From Piezodorus guildinii (lineage: Eukaryota; Arthropoda; Insecta; Hemiptera; Pentatomidae): a DNA stretch of 64,000 bases. The notes under the pieces were generated by a model, which did not search any database, had not been told where the DNA came from, and saw only the letters and a program-made list of their open reading frames with translations. Positions 44,462-55,272 of the stretch are shown here, in pieces. Both the position numbers and the translations under genes were made by a program. The stretch covers positions 148,542,939 to 148,606,938 of the forward strand of contig CM041292.1 in the NCBI GenBank assembly GCA_023052935.1. Direction: 5' to 3'. How positions within the stretch are numbered: position 1 is the stretch's first letter; each line of letters begins with the position of its first letter.

Positions 44462-45642
44462 CTTTCACCTACCTATATATGAAATATATAGTAAGAAAAG
44501 GTATTGCGATTGTGAAACTTTTTGAATTCCAGTTTTTAACGGAAATGCAAGTTTTAGGGTCCCCTGGGTCCAAATAACCAAACCCCTCAAAAAGGTATGT
44601 GTGTGTTTTTGGTAAGTCCAGTAAGAAAATGAAATTTCGTATTTGAGACAACTATAAGCCTGGGATGTTACAGCAGCTTATTCACTAGTTAGCTGACCGG
44701 AAGTGGTACTTTATACCTTGCATTTTGCTATTTAGTCAAAAACGGCTCTAAGGATTTTTATTAAACTCACTATATCAATGGAAATTTTAATGGTCATTAA
44801 TAATATATCATTATGATTGAAATAGCCTGACAGAGCTTAAATGGCTTATTTGTTTTTCTCGAAGTACCTTTAATTTTATACAAATCATACAAATTTAACC
44901 GTATCATCTTATCAGCATTGAGGAATAACGGCTTAATAGACAAGTTGAACTAATAAAATAAATAGAAGAATATTTTTTAATGTCATTTTTTGTTTTTTAT
45001 AATTAAACAGTAACATAGACGTATAATATACGGTTGGAAAGAGAAAGATTTTAGAAAAAAAATTATCTTAAACAGAAAGTTGTAAAAGGTAATGTTAAGT
45101 GATGAAAAGAGCATAAACTTATTACTGATTATTATACGTAAGGATTTAATATAGGTATATTATTTAATCTAAATCATGTGTTTCCAACAAAACTTAATAC
45201 AATTTTTATTTAAATTAACCTAAAATTGTTTTAGATGAGGAAGATGGTTGGGGGTGCGGTCATAAATTAGAAACACACATTTAAAACAAGTGCTATTTTA
45301 ATTATGTGCCGACGTTTCGGCCTACAATTTGGGCCTTCATCAGGCTAAAAGAAACAAGATAACAACCAATGTAATATATAGACTTAATAATGCGTTAGGT
45401 ATATAATAATAATATGACAGTAATATAATATGGGAACATAAATAAAATTAAATTTTTAATTTCTATTTTCTAGTTTCTAATTTATCGACCGCACCCCCAA
45501 CCATCTTCCTCATCTAATTTCTCAACGGTCAACAATAACTCCATCATTAAAATTGTTTTAATATACTTTAGGTTTATGTAATAGTTTTTGAAATTGAATT
45601 TAATAGCAAAGGTAAAGTGTAAGTCGGGTGTTTCCCCATCAG
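44462..45642 (+). mobile_element. F1 element split by a hairpin-tail element
   Basis: The head CTTTCACCTACCTATATATGAAATATATAGTAAG begins the copy and the body is colinear with other F1 copies up to 45233. After the insertion the sequence resumes at 45561 and ends AAGGTAAAGTGTAAGTCGGGTG...CATCAGA, a diverged right end. TTTTT flanks both sides. Confidence 0.75.
45234..45547 (+). mobile_element. Hairpin-tail element, copy 1 (314 bp)
   Basis: The left arm (45234-45274, GATGAGGAAGATGGTTGGGG...) and right arm (45473-45514) form a 41/42-bp inverted repeat that differs by a single inserted base. A 33-nt tail follows the right arm (45515-45547, containing CAACGGTCAACAATAACTCC). The whole is flanked by the 13-bp direct repeat TAAAATTGTTTTA at 45221-45233 and 45548-45560. 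The loop carries CGACGTTTCGGCC and GGGCCTTCATCAGG. No coding frame is present. The one-sided tail lying inside the duplication argues against a simple terminal-inverted-repeat transposon. Confidence 0.75.
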
Positions 45643-46081
45643 ATTTTTATTTACTATATTTATATTGTTACAATGATACTATCCCTGCAATTGAGACGTT
45701 GGTTTCTAAAAGGTATTAAAAGAAATTTTTTATCGTTATTGATATATTGACCCATTTGTATTCTAATAATTTAGTTTTATCTAAATTTTCCACTTGATTT
45801 TATCTAATGAACATTCAAGTCAATTAAAAACGATATTAATAAATCCAATTATTCTCTAAAGGTGGTAATTACACACAAATTATCGTTCCTAATCATACTA
45901 AAAGCATTTCATTCCGTAACTTTTAAATAGTGTCATTATTATGGGAAAAAATTAATTCTAGATTTTAATGTGAGAAAAAACATTAGTTGGTTAACGATAT
46001 CGTAATGAGAGATTTTTGCGCTACCTGTAAAATTTCCTAGGATGGATATATTAGCTTTTAGAAATCTAAATCTTAATTATT
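45643..46081. other. AT-rich sequence without recognised content
   Basis: Nothing recognisable. Confidence 0.4.
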
Positions 46082-46449
46082 TAATAATAATAATAATAGA
46101 CTTACCGAACCCGAAGGTTCGATGCCGATACCACCAAATTAAGTCTACACAGACTCGTCCAATGTTTACCGTTCAAGCCCAAGCCCCCGAAATCAGCCTT
46201 AACGCAATCCTCCCATCGACGCTTCGGCCTACCTTTCGGACGCCTACCAGTCGGATCAGCGAATACCAACTTTCTCGGAATCCGTTCCTCACCGAGCCCG
46301 ACAATTTTACTCGCCCATTTGAGTCTCCGCGAAGCTATCAACTCAATTATATTCACTGGATATAAGTTCGCAATCCGCGTTGTGCAACCTTCTAAACTCC
46401 CCAGTGGCCTCATCTCTCTTCGGACCAAATATTTTACGCAGTACCTTTA
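46082..46449 (-). pseudogene. RTE-type ORF2 3'-terminal fragment
   Basis: A 108-codon frame on the minus strand (46428-46102) includes NIIELIASRRLKWASKIVGL, GRRPKGRPKRRWED and ends SASNLRVR. It matches the C-terminus of the copy at 37375-38698. The element's 3' end is a (TTA)n run (46082-46098), the 3' simple repeat also seen there. The copy is 5'-truncated just inside the GPKRDE segment. Confidence 0.75.
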
Positions 46450-47279
46450 AATTATTTAATAGTTGTTATTATTTTTTATCTCATTCTATTTTATTAATTT
46501 ATGTTGTGTTTTTTTTTGTTTTTCATTTTCGTCCATTTAATTATTACATTTCTTTTCATTTTATTATTATTATCAATTTTTTTTTCTTATTTTCCTAATA
46601 TTATCGTTAAATGAAATAGTTGCTTTTATGGAAAACGAAATCGTTGACAAATATAATTAACAAATGCTTTTTGATTCTAAATATGTAAATAAACTTGTCT
46701 ATCTATTGCGTGCATCGCACAGCTTTTACTTTCATATTTATTATTCCATACACAAACCTATTTATGTAATAAATGAACTTTAAACGTTTTACTTCCCTTT
46801 TTTTAAAATTCCATATCATTTCAATGGATAAATCTGTCTTATATAAGAACGAATCATTCCTAACAAATTTACAATGGTTTTATTGTAATTGGTTTCCACT
46901 TTCAGCTTAAAGCAGCAGTTTATTGAACCATCAGTGCAGCATGTCCAATAATATTCCAATGCTGTAATATTGAAATTCGAACTCTACGCTGAATTATTGA
47001 GATTTTCATCGATACCCTACGTTCTAAATTTTTCACATTTGATACTTAAACATTTCTGAATAATAATAATAATGATGAATGAGCAAAAATAAAGGTTTTT
47101 TCTTCTAAACATTTTTTATTAATTTTTACAATTGTATTGAAAAAAAAAACAAAAAAAAACATCAAGTAAATGTGATAGATCATAATACAATGATACGAAA
47201 TACATATAGAGAACCTTTCCATTGTAAGCACATCAATAATATTCAAAACATTAACAAAAATATTCTAAACATAGAAGGT
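46450..47279. other. AT-rich stretch containing one half of a repeat pair
   Basis: 46910-46972 (AGCAGCAGTTTATTGAACCA...ATATTG) is repeated, about 80 percent similar by eye, at 49010-49072. Otherwise nothing is recognised. Confidence 0.4.
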
Positions 47280-47665
47280 CCTCATGGCATATCTTCTTCT
47301 CAGACGCCTTGGAGGATTATCAGGAATGGAAGAGGGAGAAAGGATTGAAACTTGTGGTTAGAGTGAGAATGGAGTTTGTCATGAAAAGTTGATACCTGGT
47401 TGGAAATCAGTAAACGTTCTTTATGGATGAGTTTATTCGTAACAAAGTAAGGAGCGTTGAGGATTTTACCTAGGATTTTGGATTGTAAGGATTGGATGAG
47501 GGAAGAATTTGATGGTTTAGTTGAGCCCTAAGCTCTACTCCGTAAGTCCAGATTGGTCTTATAATAGTCATGTTGATGAGCCTTTTGTAGTTAAGTGGAA
47601 GGTTTAAGCGTTTGTCTAGTAAGTGTTGAAGTAGCCTAAAACGACGAGCAAAAATTAAAGGTATA
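47280..47665 (-). pseudogene. Jockey-type RT C-terminal fragment
   Basis: On the minus strand it encodes RRFRLLQHLLDKRLNL, TIIRPIWTYGVEL and, towards 47290, the PPRRL motif of the ORF2 end. It aligns with J2 54740-55110 and retains a segment after LLDK that J2 lacks. It is the longest of the minus-strand Jockey 3' fragments, with frameshifts throughout. Confidence 0.65.
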
Positions 47666-48994
47666 CTTTCAATTAAGCATTATATACGTTTTTATTTTTT
47701 AACTTTTTACATCTTTTTTTTAGACGTTTTAGGTTTTTTCCCCATTTTCAAGATTTCTATATTATGTTGATCCAAAAGGTTATTAATTTTTTCTTTAGAT
47801 GCGAAGAATTCTTTTCCATATGGTTAATGCTGCTATCCATACTCTAATATAATATCTTCCTATTTTTTCAACACGAGAAAGTTCTATTTACTTTTATTAA
47901 TTCAATTAAGAATTAGCATACCTTAATTCACTTTTTTATTTTTTGAAATTAAAAGTATTTTGAGGAATTCTTTTGAAATTTTAACAATCAAGTCCTCATA
48001 TCTAGAATTGAGGTGAAAGTTAAACATACCTTATTCAAAGAGCAGTTAAATACACATAGACGACACAAGTTTATTCAAAATATCCAAACGCATGACTCTA
48101 CCACTTTTCACGTAAAGAGATCTAATTCTATGTACCCTAGTTATGACTGGAATATTCAAGTTAAAACGTTATATCCTATGCTAAAATGGTATATGACTAT
48201 TATATTCGCCATCCATAATAACGTATGGTAGATTAAAATGATTACTACGAGAGTAAAACGCTGAAATTAGCTTCATACCTTTCAGCTTTTATTGACGCAC
48301 TAACGAATCCATGCAATTAGGGGACTTGTCTACGGATAAAATGGTTATAATTAAATTGCTTTAATCAGTGATTTTTTTGTTTATAATATAATTTATTATT
48401 CTATTTATTTTTCTATGTAAATATTTTTCGTCCTTGACAGCCCTTCCAATATTTTTATTCTTTTAGATAAATTATGATTAGGATATTCCACTTCAAAGTA
48501 AATTAAAAGGACGCCAGGCTGGTTAGGCCAGATAAAGGTAGCTTCATCCACTTTTTGTGATAAATAAGGAAAAATAAAAAAAATGGTACATACTCTGTTA
48601 TGAAAAGAAAGGTAATTTGCTTTTCCAGCTAAGCTCAGGGGAGAAAGCCTGGGTTAGTTTGTTAGCAACAATCAAAAGCAACTACTTCTAATATTATTTA
48701 TTAATTATCTACAAAATAAAACAAAATGCAATTACTACCATGCAAAAACAATGTATGTACAATATTAAAATAATATATATATATATACGAAAGGATATGA
48801 ATTAGAGATAAAGAAATATAAAATAAAGTAAAAGTTAAATTAAAAGAAAAGATAAGGAAATATAGGTAAGGTATAAGGTAACATGGAAAACAAGAGGTAA
48901 GGTCCCATAGAGCTGGTACTGCCAACCGGTGCCGACAACCGCGACCGGTTACAAAATGAACTAAAATATATGCCCATAAACTAATATTTGATAT
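47666..48994. other. AT-rich sequence without recognised content
   Basis: A short GC-richer patch lies near 48500-48660. No gene or named repeat. Confidence 0.35.
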
Positions 48995-49080
48995 TAAGGC
49001 TTCGCTTAGAGCAGCAGTTGATTGAACCATAAGTACAGCATGGTCTGATAGCATTCTAATGCTACAATATTGCAAAAACT
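48995..49080. repeat. Second member of a dispersed repeat pair
   Basis: AGCAGCAGTTGATTGAACCATAAGTACAGCATGG...ATATTG matches 46910-46972 in the same orientation. The family is not recognised. Confidence 0.5.
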
Positions 49081-49094
49081 TCGTTCAGAATATA

Positions 49095-49193
49095 AAAATA
49101 AAACCTATTTCTGTTGTAAACTGGAATCCAAAAATTTTGCGATTGCATTACTTACCCCATACTGTATATTTCATATATAGGTAAGTGAAAGTA
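49095..49193 (-). mobile_element. F1 left-end fragment
   Basis: The reverse complement reads CTTTCACTTACCTATATATGAAATATACAGTATGGGGTAAG followed by CGCAAAATTTTTGGATTCCAG, the F1 head and its first inner motif. Confidence 0.65.
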
Positions 49194-49340
49194 ATAAAAT
49201 AAACCACATACTCCTCGGTTGAACTGCTCTTCAATACATTCTGTTTCTGCATTATTATTTACAAAACAATATGTAAAAGTACTACGATTTATATTATCAT
49301 TTTAATCATCCCCTAATGAAATCATTTCTTTTATTTTCAG

Positions 49341-49433
49341 CTGGTGAGAGAGAAATGCATTGCGACAACATTGAGTACTTCCCAAAAGAAGAGTACAGTC
49401 CTGACCCAAACGACTCTACAATGGCTATTCCCT
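49341..49433 (+). CDS. Candidate internal exon of a host gene, 93 bp
   Basis: A good splice acceptor (CATTTCTTTTATTTTCAG, ending at 49340) and a donor GTGAGT at 49434-49439 bracket 93 bp with one open frame. The exon starts and ends in phase 1, so it codes for 31 codons' worth of sequence and can be included or skipped without a frame change. The product begins GEREMHCDNIEYFPKEEY and continues to STMAIP; composition and codon use look coding, unlike the AT-rich chance frames around it. It lies in none of the repeat families defined here. I do not recognise the protein. Phase 1-1 exons are common in extracellular proteins, which is only suggestive. Confidence 0.6.
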
Positions 49434-49439
49434 GTGAGT

Positions 49440-50233
49440 ATAAAAAACAAATTAAAATGTTTATGTACTACTATAACTTGTATAATAATTTTTATAATAT
49501 ATTATCCGTGTGTGTTTATGGTATTCCCATGAAGGTGTCTGAGAAAGCAATGCCTGTGTTCGTATTTTTTGTGTTTAAGAAACGGAAGACATTTTTGTTT
49601 TAGAATGTAAGCGGATTTTTGCATGTGCATCTTCAGTTTTTCCAATCATTCAAAAATGACTTGCTCTGGCTTCTCAAAAAAACTTCAATTTCAACCAATT
49701 CTGACCTACAAACTAACACCAATATAACCTAGCTGAATGCATTTTTTGATGTATTTTAATCTAAAATTTGAAAAACTAAATATTTGAACAGCAGTTTTTG
49801 AATCAAGGCATAACTTCTGCGGCTCAATATGTTTCTTGATGATACATAATTCAGAATAGTTACTTTATATAGAAAATCAATAGTGAGATGCCTCCCTTCA
49901 AGATATTTGCAATTTTTAAAAACGGATTTTTGAATTCTTCCATTTCTTGACCTGTGATATCTTTGTTGGGGAAAAAGATAAAAATCTATATAATTACACA
50001 CTTAATAGCTGCTTATTACTTCAAACCTTAGTATAATTTTCAACTTTGAGATTAAATTGGAAGTTATGGAAAACAAGTTACAAATGTGAGTCTAAAATAC
50101 CTTCTTTAACACTAGTAATAGCCAGGATGATGGCAAAAAGCTTATGAATTAGCTTTTTAAGTATGTAGTTCTTCACAATCTAGCCTACGAATCAAAACCA
50201 TTTTCACGTAGCCGAATGCATTTTTTGACCCTT
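49440..50233. other. Intron-like stretch with a repeated short motif
   Basis: GAATGCATTTTTTGA occurs at about 49736 and 50214, each preceded by a loosely similar 60-80 bp (ACCTAGC- and ACGTAGC-). It may be a very old repeat unit of about 480 bp. The second copy contains the J2 target site. Confidence 0.3.
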
Positions 50234-50815
50234 AAAGTTATAGATTCGTAAGTGTCATGGCCGATTGTCAAGTTTACTATGTGTGTCGCTCTGACCAGCA
50301 GTCAGCCTTTACAAAAAGTTTCCTCAGTTGAACATTTTCACTTTACACCTATAAACATTGAGGTTAGTGCTCTTATTTTAATAGCCAGCTCACTGAGCAG
50401 TGTCATTTGTAACTGACGTGGCAGTTAATCCCTATAGACTCTTATCAGCCAGCACTCCAGGTTCACGGTCGCGGCACTAGGAATCTACCTGCCACCGTCC
50501 TGAGTTCGTATCCCGGGATAACCTAGAAATCTTTTTTTTTTTCTTAGAATATTTTTTTTAAATTTCTTTAAAATGTTTATTTTATCAATTGTATATAGTT
50601 ATGTACATAATTTAATTTTTAAGGAGTTATTTAATTTTTGTTATTAATATTTAGAGGGTATATAATTTTTTTTTTTCTATATCTTATTTTTTTTTTCTTT
50701 AATAGGTTTTTTTTTTATTTTTATTTGTTATATTAATATATATAAACATATTTATATGGTAATAATTTAATAGGGGAATTTTCTTTCCTCATTTTTTTTC
50801 TTATACATAAACATT

Positions 50816-52474
50816 ATGTCTGACGCGAATTCAGTGATGGACACAGACAATGAAACTCCGTTCAGTGAGGTTAGTGAGACTGATTCGCAGTACCTGACTA
50901 GAAGGACGCGGCAAAAACGCCATAGGAACGTTCAGCCAAATTCTGGTAGTAATTCACCGAATAAGAAAAAAAATAAAAAAGCCAAAGCTAAGCAAAATTG
51001 CCCTCCAGAAAACCGAAGTACACCTTCAGCCAACACTCAACCAACCAAAACTGCCTCCACATCCGCACTTTCCAGCAACAACTTTGCAGCCATCAATAAT
51101 ATGTCATCAACATCCTCTACACCCCGTGAATTCAACGAACCTGAGCCACCACCCATATACGTCAATAATATTCAAAATTTCTTTAAGTTTGGCCAAGAAA
51201 TATCTGCACTCATAGGACAAACTAATTTCCAATGCTTCGCGAGATTAAAAGACATTAAGATCAACACTACTACCAAAGAGAACTATAAAAAACTCATCAA
51301 ATATTTAACAGAGAAACACTATGAATTTCACTGTTATCAGCTAAAAGAAGATAAACCCTACCGCGTTGTTTTGAGGGGTCTCCACAACACCACCCCCACA
51401 GAGGCCATCAAGAAGGATATAGAAGAGTTAGGATTCAGCGTGCGACACGTTTCTTGTGTCATTCATCCCTCAGAAAAGTTCCCTTTACCATTATTCTTCG
51501 TAGATCTGGAGCCTGCTACTAATAATCCAGAAATATTTAAAGTAAACAGGCTTGTTTACTCCTGCATAAAATTTGAAGAGCCAAGGCAGAGAGATGACAT
51601 AGTACAGTGTACAAACTGTCAAAATCTTGGGCACAGAAAAGGCTACTGTCATCATCCAGCCAGATGTGTCAAATGTGCTGGCCCACACGCCTCTAGCAAT
51701 TGTTTGAAACCTCGGGACACCCCAGCGAAATGTGCGCTGTGCAGTGGAGGTCATCCTGCTAGCTATAAAGGCTGCATAGTGTACAAAAATATGCTGAGAC
51801 AAAAGATCCTAAACATATCCTCTAGAACCCTACAGCAGACCTCCAGCACTACTAATGAAGCACCCGGCCCTTCAACCAGGACTACTCCGATCATCCATCG
51901 AGCTCCAGGAGGCAGCGTGTATCAACCACCACCAAGCTCCAATACCTCCACCTATTCTGCAATAGCCACAAAACCTCTGCCCCGACCTCAATCGCCTCAA
52001 GACTCCACTTCACAGCCGCAGACATCCCATCCTCAACCCCCGATCTCCTCTCATCACCGTCAGACCATACATTCACAGCCTCAGAGAACTCATTCTAAAC
52101 CTCTTAACTCCCACCCTCAGTCAAAAATACCCATAAATGATCCAAAACCTGCTTCTCTGAGAGTCAAGTTACCGCCACTAATCTCTCCACAGACCAATCC
52201 CAAACATCCACCTGCATTAATCACTGCAGTTCAGGACAATCTCTCATTTGAAGCTCCATTACCTGCTGAATCTCAAAGAATAATCTTACCCACACCAAGA
52301 CAGATTAATCCTTTAATCCTAAACACCCCTTCCTACCCCAATCCTAACCAACCTCCAACTGACATAACATCTATTCTTTCATCCTTCCTTCTAGACCTCC
52401 AAAACACAATCAAACCACTCATCAATCTCCTTACAAGTCTCCTATCACAGTTCCCGATTAATTTCCCGAGATGA
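50816..52474 (+). CDS. J2 ORF1: gag-like zinc-knuckle protein, intact frame
   Basis: This 552-residue frame starts MSDANSVMDTDN. A basic stretch (NKKKNKKAKAKQ) precedes the domain with PPPIYVNNIQNFFKF and PYRVVLRGLHNTTPTEAI. Knuckles CTNCQNLGHRKGYC, CVKCAGPHASSNC and CALCSGGHPASYKGC begin at residue 265. A long Pro/Ser/Gln-rich region (about 340-500) and a hydrophobic C-terminus (DITSILSSFLLDLQNTIKPL) follow, the latter clearly shared with J1. It is about 120 residues longer than J1 ORF1, mostly in the Pro-rich region. The stop overlaps the ORF2 start as ATGA (4 bp). Role as in J1: RNA binding and particle formation. Confidence 0.9.
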   Translation: MSDANSVMDTDNETPFSEVSETDSQYLTRRTRQKRHRNVQPNSGSNSPNKKKNKKAKAKQNCPPENRSTPSANTQPTKTASTSALSSNNFAAINNMSSTSSTPREFNEPEPPPIYVNNIQNFFKFGQEISALIGQTNFQCFARLKDIKINTTTKENYKKLIKYLTEKHYEFHCYQLKEDKPYRVVLRGLHNTTPTEAIKKDIEELGFSVRHVSCVIHPSEKFPLPLFFVDLEPATNNPEIFKVNRLVYSCIKFEEPRQRDDIVQCTNCQNLGHRKGYCHHPARCVKCAGPHASSNCLKPRDTPAKCALCSGGHPASYKGCIVYKNMLRQKILNISSRTLQQTSSTTNEAPGPSTRTTPIIHRAPGGSVYQPPPSSNTSTYSAIATKPLPRPQSPQDSTSQPQTSHPQPPISSHHRQTIHSQPQRTHSKPLNSHPQSKIPINDPKPASLRVKLPPLISPQTNPKHPPALITAVQDNLSFEAPLPAESQRIILPTPRQINPLILNTPSYPNPNQPPTDITSILSSFLLDLQNTIKPLINLLTSLLSQFPINFPR

Positions 52475-55120
52475 ATAAGCAGACCCTAGCTATTCTCTTA
52501 TGGAATTCCAATGGTCTGATTAATCACAGAGACGAACTTGACATCTTTCTTCACGACAATAACATAGACGTTGCCCTTGTGACTGAAACACATTTCACAC
52601 CTCATTCACACTTTTACATACGCGACTACATCACATACAGATCAGATCACCCTGACAAAACATCCCACGCTGGCTCTTGTATCCTTATTCACAATTCCTT
52701 AACTCACTCCCTAATTCCTTCTACTCCAACTGACGCCATCCATCTCTTGCCTTATCCTGCCGTCTATTTAACATAACCATCTCAGCTGTATATTGCCCTC
52801 CTGGGATTTCCCTCTCCTCTAACCAACTCGATTCTTTATTTCAGTCTTTTGGTCCGCGCTTCATTGCTAGGGGAGATTACAACGCCAAAGATCAACGGTG
52901 GGGATGCCGAACATCCAACGCTCGTGGCCGGATTCTCTCCCAAGTCACCACTTCCAACAGCTATTCAGTCTTATCACCTAAAAATCCTACTTACTGGCCT
53001 ACTTCCCTGAAAAAGCGCCCTGATATTCTTGATATATTCGTCACATCCCGAATTCCCACCTTTCAATCTACAGTAACATCCTTAGACGACCTCTCCTCAG
53101 ACCATAGCCCAGTTCTGCTTCTCCTGCATTCAAACCCTATACCTAAATCCTTCCCTCCTTCATTGATCACAGGACATGTTGACTGGGACAAGTTTCGCTC
53201 TCATCTAGAAAACGAACTTGACTTAAAGATTCCGCTAAAGACAGAACAACAAATTAACTCTGCTATAGAAAAACTGACAAGAACAATAGGTATTGCAATT
53301 AGTAACAACTCAACACGTCCCAAAAATAATTATTCCCGCGACACTAACTTACCGCCTCATATTCGAAAATTATTAACAGAGAAACGGCGAGCAAGGGCTA
53401 AGTGGCACAGGTCCAGATAGCCATCCGACATAACATACTATACTCACCTAACTAACAAACTCAAAACTGAAATTAGAAAATTCAAAATGCAAACTTTTCA
53501 GGACTTCACAGAAAACCTAAGACCAAATGACAAATCTTTTTGGACAACTACCGAAAATCTGCTCAAATTCAAAACCTTTAATCACCCACTCCTTACCGAA
53601 TCTTCTACCTGGTCTCGATCAGATGAAGAAAAAACTCAAATATTTAGTGAACACCTTTCCAAAATATTTAATCCACATCCTGAAATCCTTAATCCGACCC
53701 ATATTGACCATATTGAAGCAGAACTAACTATTCCACTCCAAATGTCCCCACCTCCTATAGCCTTTCATCCTTCTGAAATAATTAACGATATCCATCAGTT
53801 ACGTATTAAAAAAGCACCTGGTCATGATCTCATCACATCCTTTATCCTTAAACAGCTACCTCGAAAGGCTATCCTCTACCTCACTTATATCTTTAATGCC
53901 ACCCTCCGAACCACCTATTTTCCTGAACCTTGGAAAATGTCAATGATCCCAAAACCTCAAAAGCCTCCTGAACATCCATCCTCATACCGTCCGATCTCCC
54001 TTTTACCTATCATGGGCAAGATTCTAGAAAAACTCATTTTAAAGCGCCTTTACCCGATCCTGGAAATGCATCACGTAATTCCTGACCACCAGTTTGGATT
54101 TCGGACATCCCACTCCACAATTCAGCAATGTCACCGTGTGGTGGATGTTATCTCCTCCACATTGGAGCGAGGAATGTTTTGCACGGGTGCTTTTCTCGAC
54201 GTGGAACAAGCGTTCGACCGAGTCTGGCACCCAGGACTCCTTTATAAACTCCATCAATTCCTTTCCGAAACATACTTCCTCATAATCCGTTCCTACCTCA
54301 CTAATAGAACCTTTTAAGTAAATCATTACCTTTCCTACTCTTCCATAATTTCTCAGTCTGCAGGTGTACCTCAGGGTAGTATCTTAGGTCCCATCCTTTA
54401 TACGATATATACAGCTGATATCCCACTCCATCCTAGCACTGTCCTCACAACTTACGCGGATGACACTTGTGTGTTATCCGTCCATAACGATCCAACCACT
54501 GCATCCCAAATCCTTCATCCCACATCACAGCCATTGAGGAATGGTGTCGGAACTGGAGGATTAAAATAAATCCTAAAAAATCCCACCAAATTACCTTCAC
54601 CCTTCGTCGAAAACCGATGACCTCCTGCCCTACCGTATCCTTTAATAATACGCCACTCATACCTGTTGAACAATCCGATACCTAGGACCCCATCTTGACA
54701 AACGTCTTACATGGAACCCTCACACGAGACTAAAACGACAGGAAACTGCCCGTAGATACCGATTACTACAACACTTACTAGACAAAGCTCATTTATAACA
54801 CTGTCATCAGACCAATCTGGACATATGGAATCGAGCTTTGGGGCTCTACTAAGCCATCTAATTCCTCCCGCATCCAATCCTTACAATCCAAAATCCTTCG
54901 CAAAATCCTAAATGCTCCTTATTTCGTCACAAATAAAATCATCCATAACGACCTTAATATCCCATTTGTGGCAGACCTTTCTCGAACCAGATATACCACT
55001 TTTAATTCCAAACTCCCAACTCATATAAACCCTCTTGTCCGCAACCTATCAACCTCGCATATTCCTGACAACCCTCCGAGGCGATTGAAAAGAAGATGGC
55101 CTCGGGATCTACTTACTTAA
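52471..55120 (+). pseudogene. J2 ORF2: endonuclease-reverse transcriptase, several breaks
   Basis: The endonuclease begins MNKQTLAILLWNSNGL, with TETHF. A frameshift near 52740-52760 precedes SAVYCPPG, RGDYNAKDQRWGC and SSDHSP. An in-frame TAG at 53418-53420 (RSR*PSD) and a TAA at 54315-54317 (NRTF*VNH) interrupt the rest. The RT shows SYRPISLLPIMGKILEKL, HQFGFRTSHSTIQQC, FLDVEQAFDRVWHPG, GVPQGSILGP and YADD at 54453-54464. Further frameshifts fall near 54515, 54680 and 54785, where a short stretch after LLDK is missing. The end matches J1 (PPRRLKRRWPRDLL). It is not functional in this copy. Confidence 0.85.
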
Positions 55121-55232
55121 ATAAACATCGAAGTACTACCGCTGGGTAGTTTCTTCACAAGCCTTATACGCCTTTTATTATAATTCATCACTTTTACTTA
55201 TTGTATTTATGTAATATACAGTTGTAAAATTC

Positions 55233-55238
55233 AATAAA
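55233..55238 (+). terminator. Polyadenylation signal AATAAA of J2
   Basis: AATAAA lies ten bases before the A-run that ends the element. Confidence 0.75.
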
Positions 55239-55272
55239 ATATAATATAAAAAAAAAAAAAAAAGTTATAGAT

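Larger units (their letters stand above)
50246..55263 (+). mobile_element. J2: older Jockey-type non-LTR retrotransposon, full length
   Basis: Bounded by TCGTAAGTGTCATGGCC at the 5' end and a poly(A) tail at 55248-55263. The direct repeat AAAGTTATAGAT at 50234-50245 and 55261-55272 (the leading A's overlap the tail) is the target duplication. Layout as in J1: 5' untranslated region of about 570 bp, gag-like ORF1, endonuclease-RT ORF2, AATAAA and tail. ORF1 is intact while ORF2 has several breaks, so this copy is older than J1. J1 and J2 are clearly related but distinct families. Confidence 0.85.

Noticed and set aside
45234..45547. Ordinary MITE explanation for the hairpin-tail elements
   Set aside because: Not excluded, but the 33-nt tail lies inside the direct repeats in both complete copies and the duplication length differs (13 and 14 bp), so the retroposition reading is kept as the main hypothesis.
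50395..50530. tRNA-like segment (GAGTTCGTATCCCGGG) in the 5' region of J2
   Set aside because: It has a partial B box only and no A box at proper spacing, and lies inside the retrotransposon 5' untranslated region.
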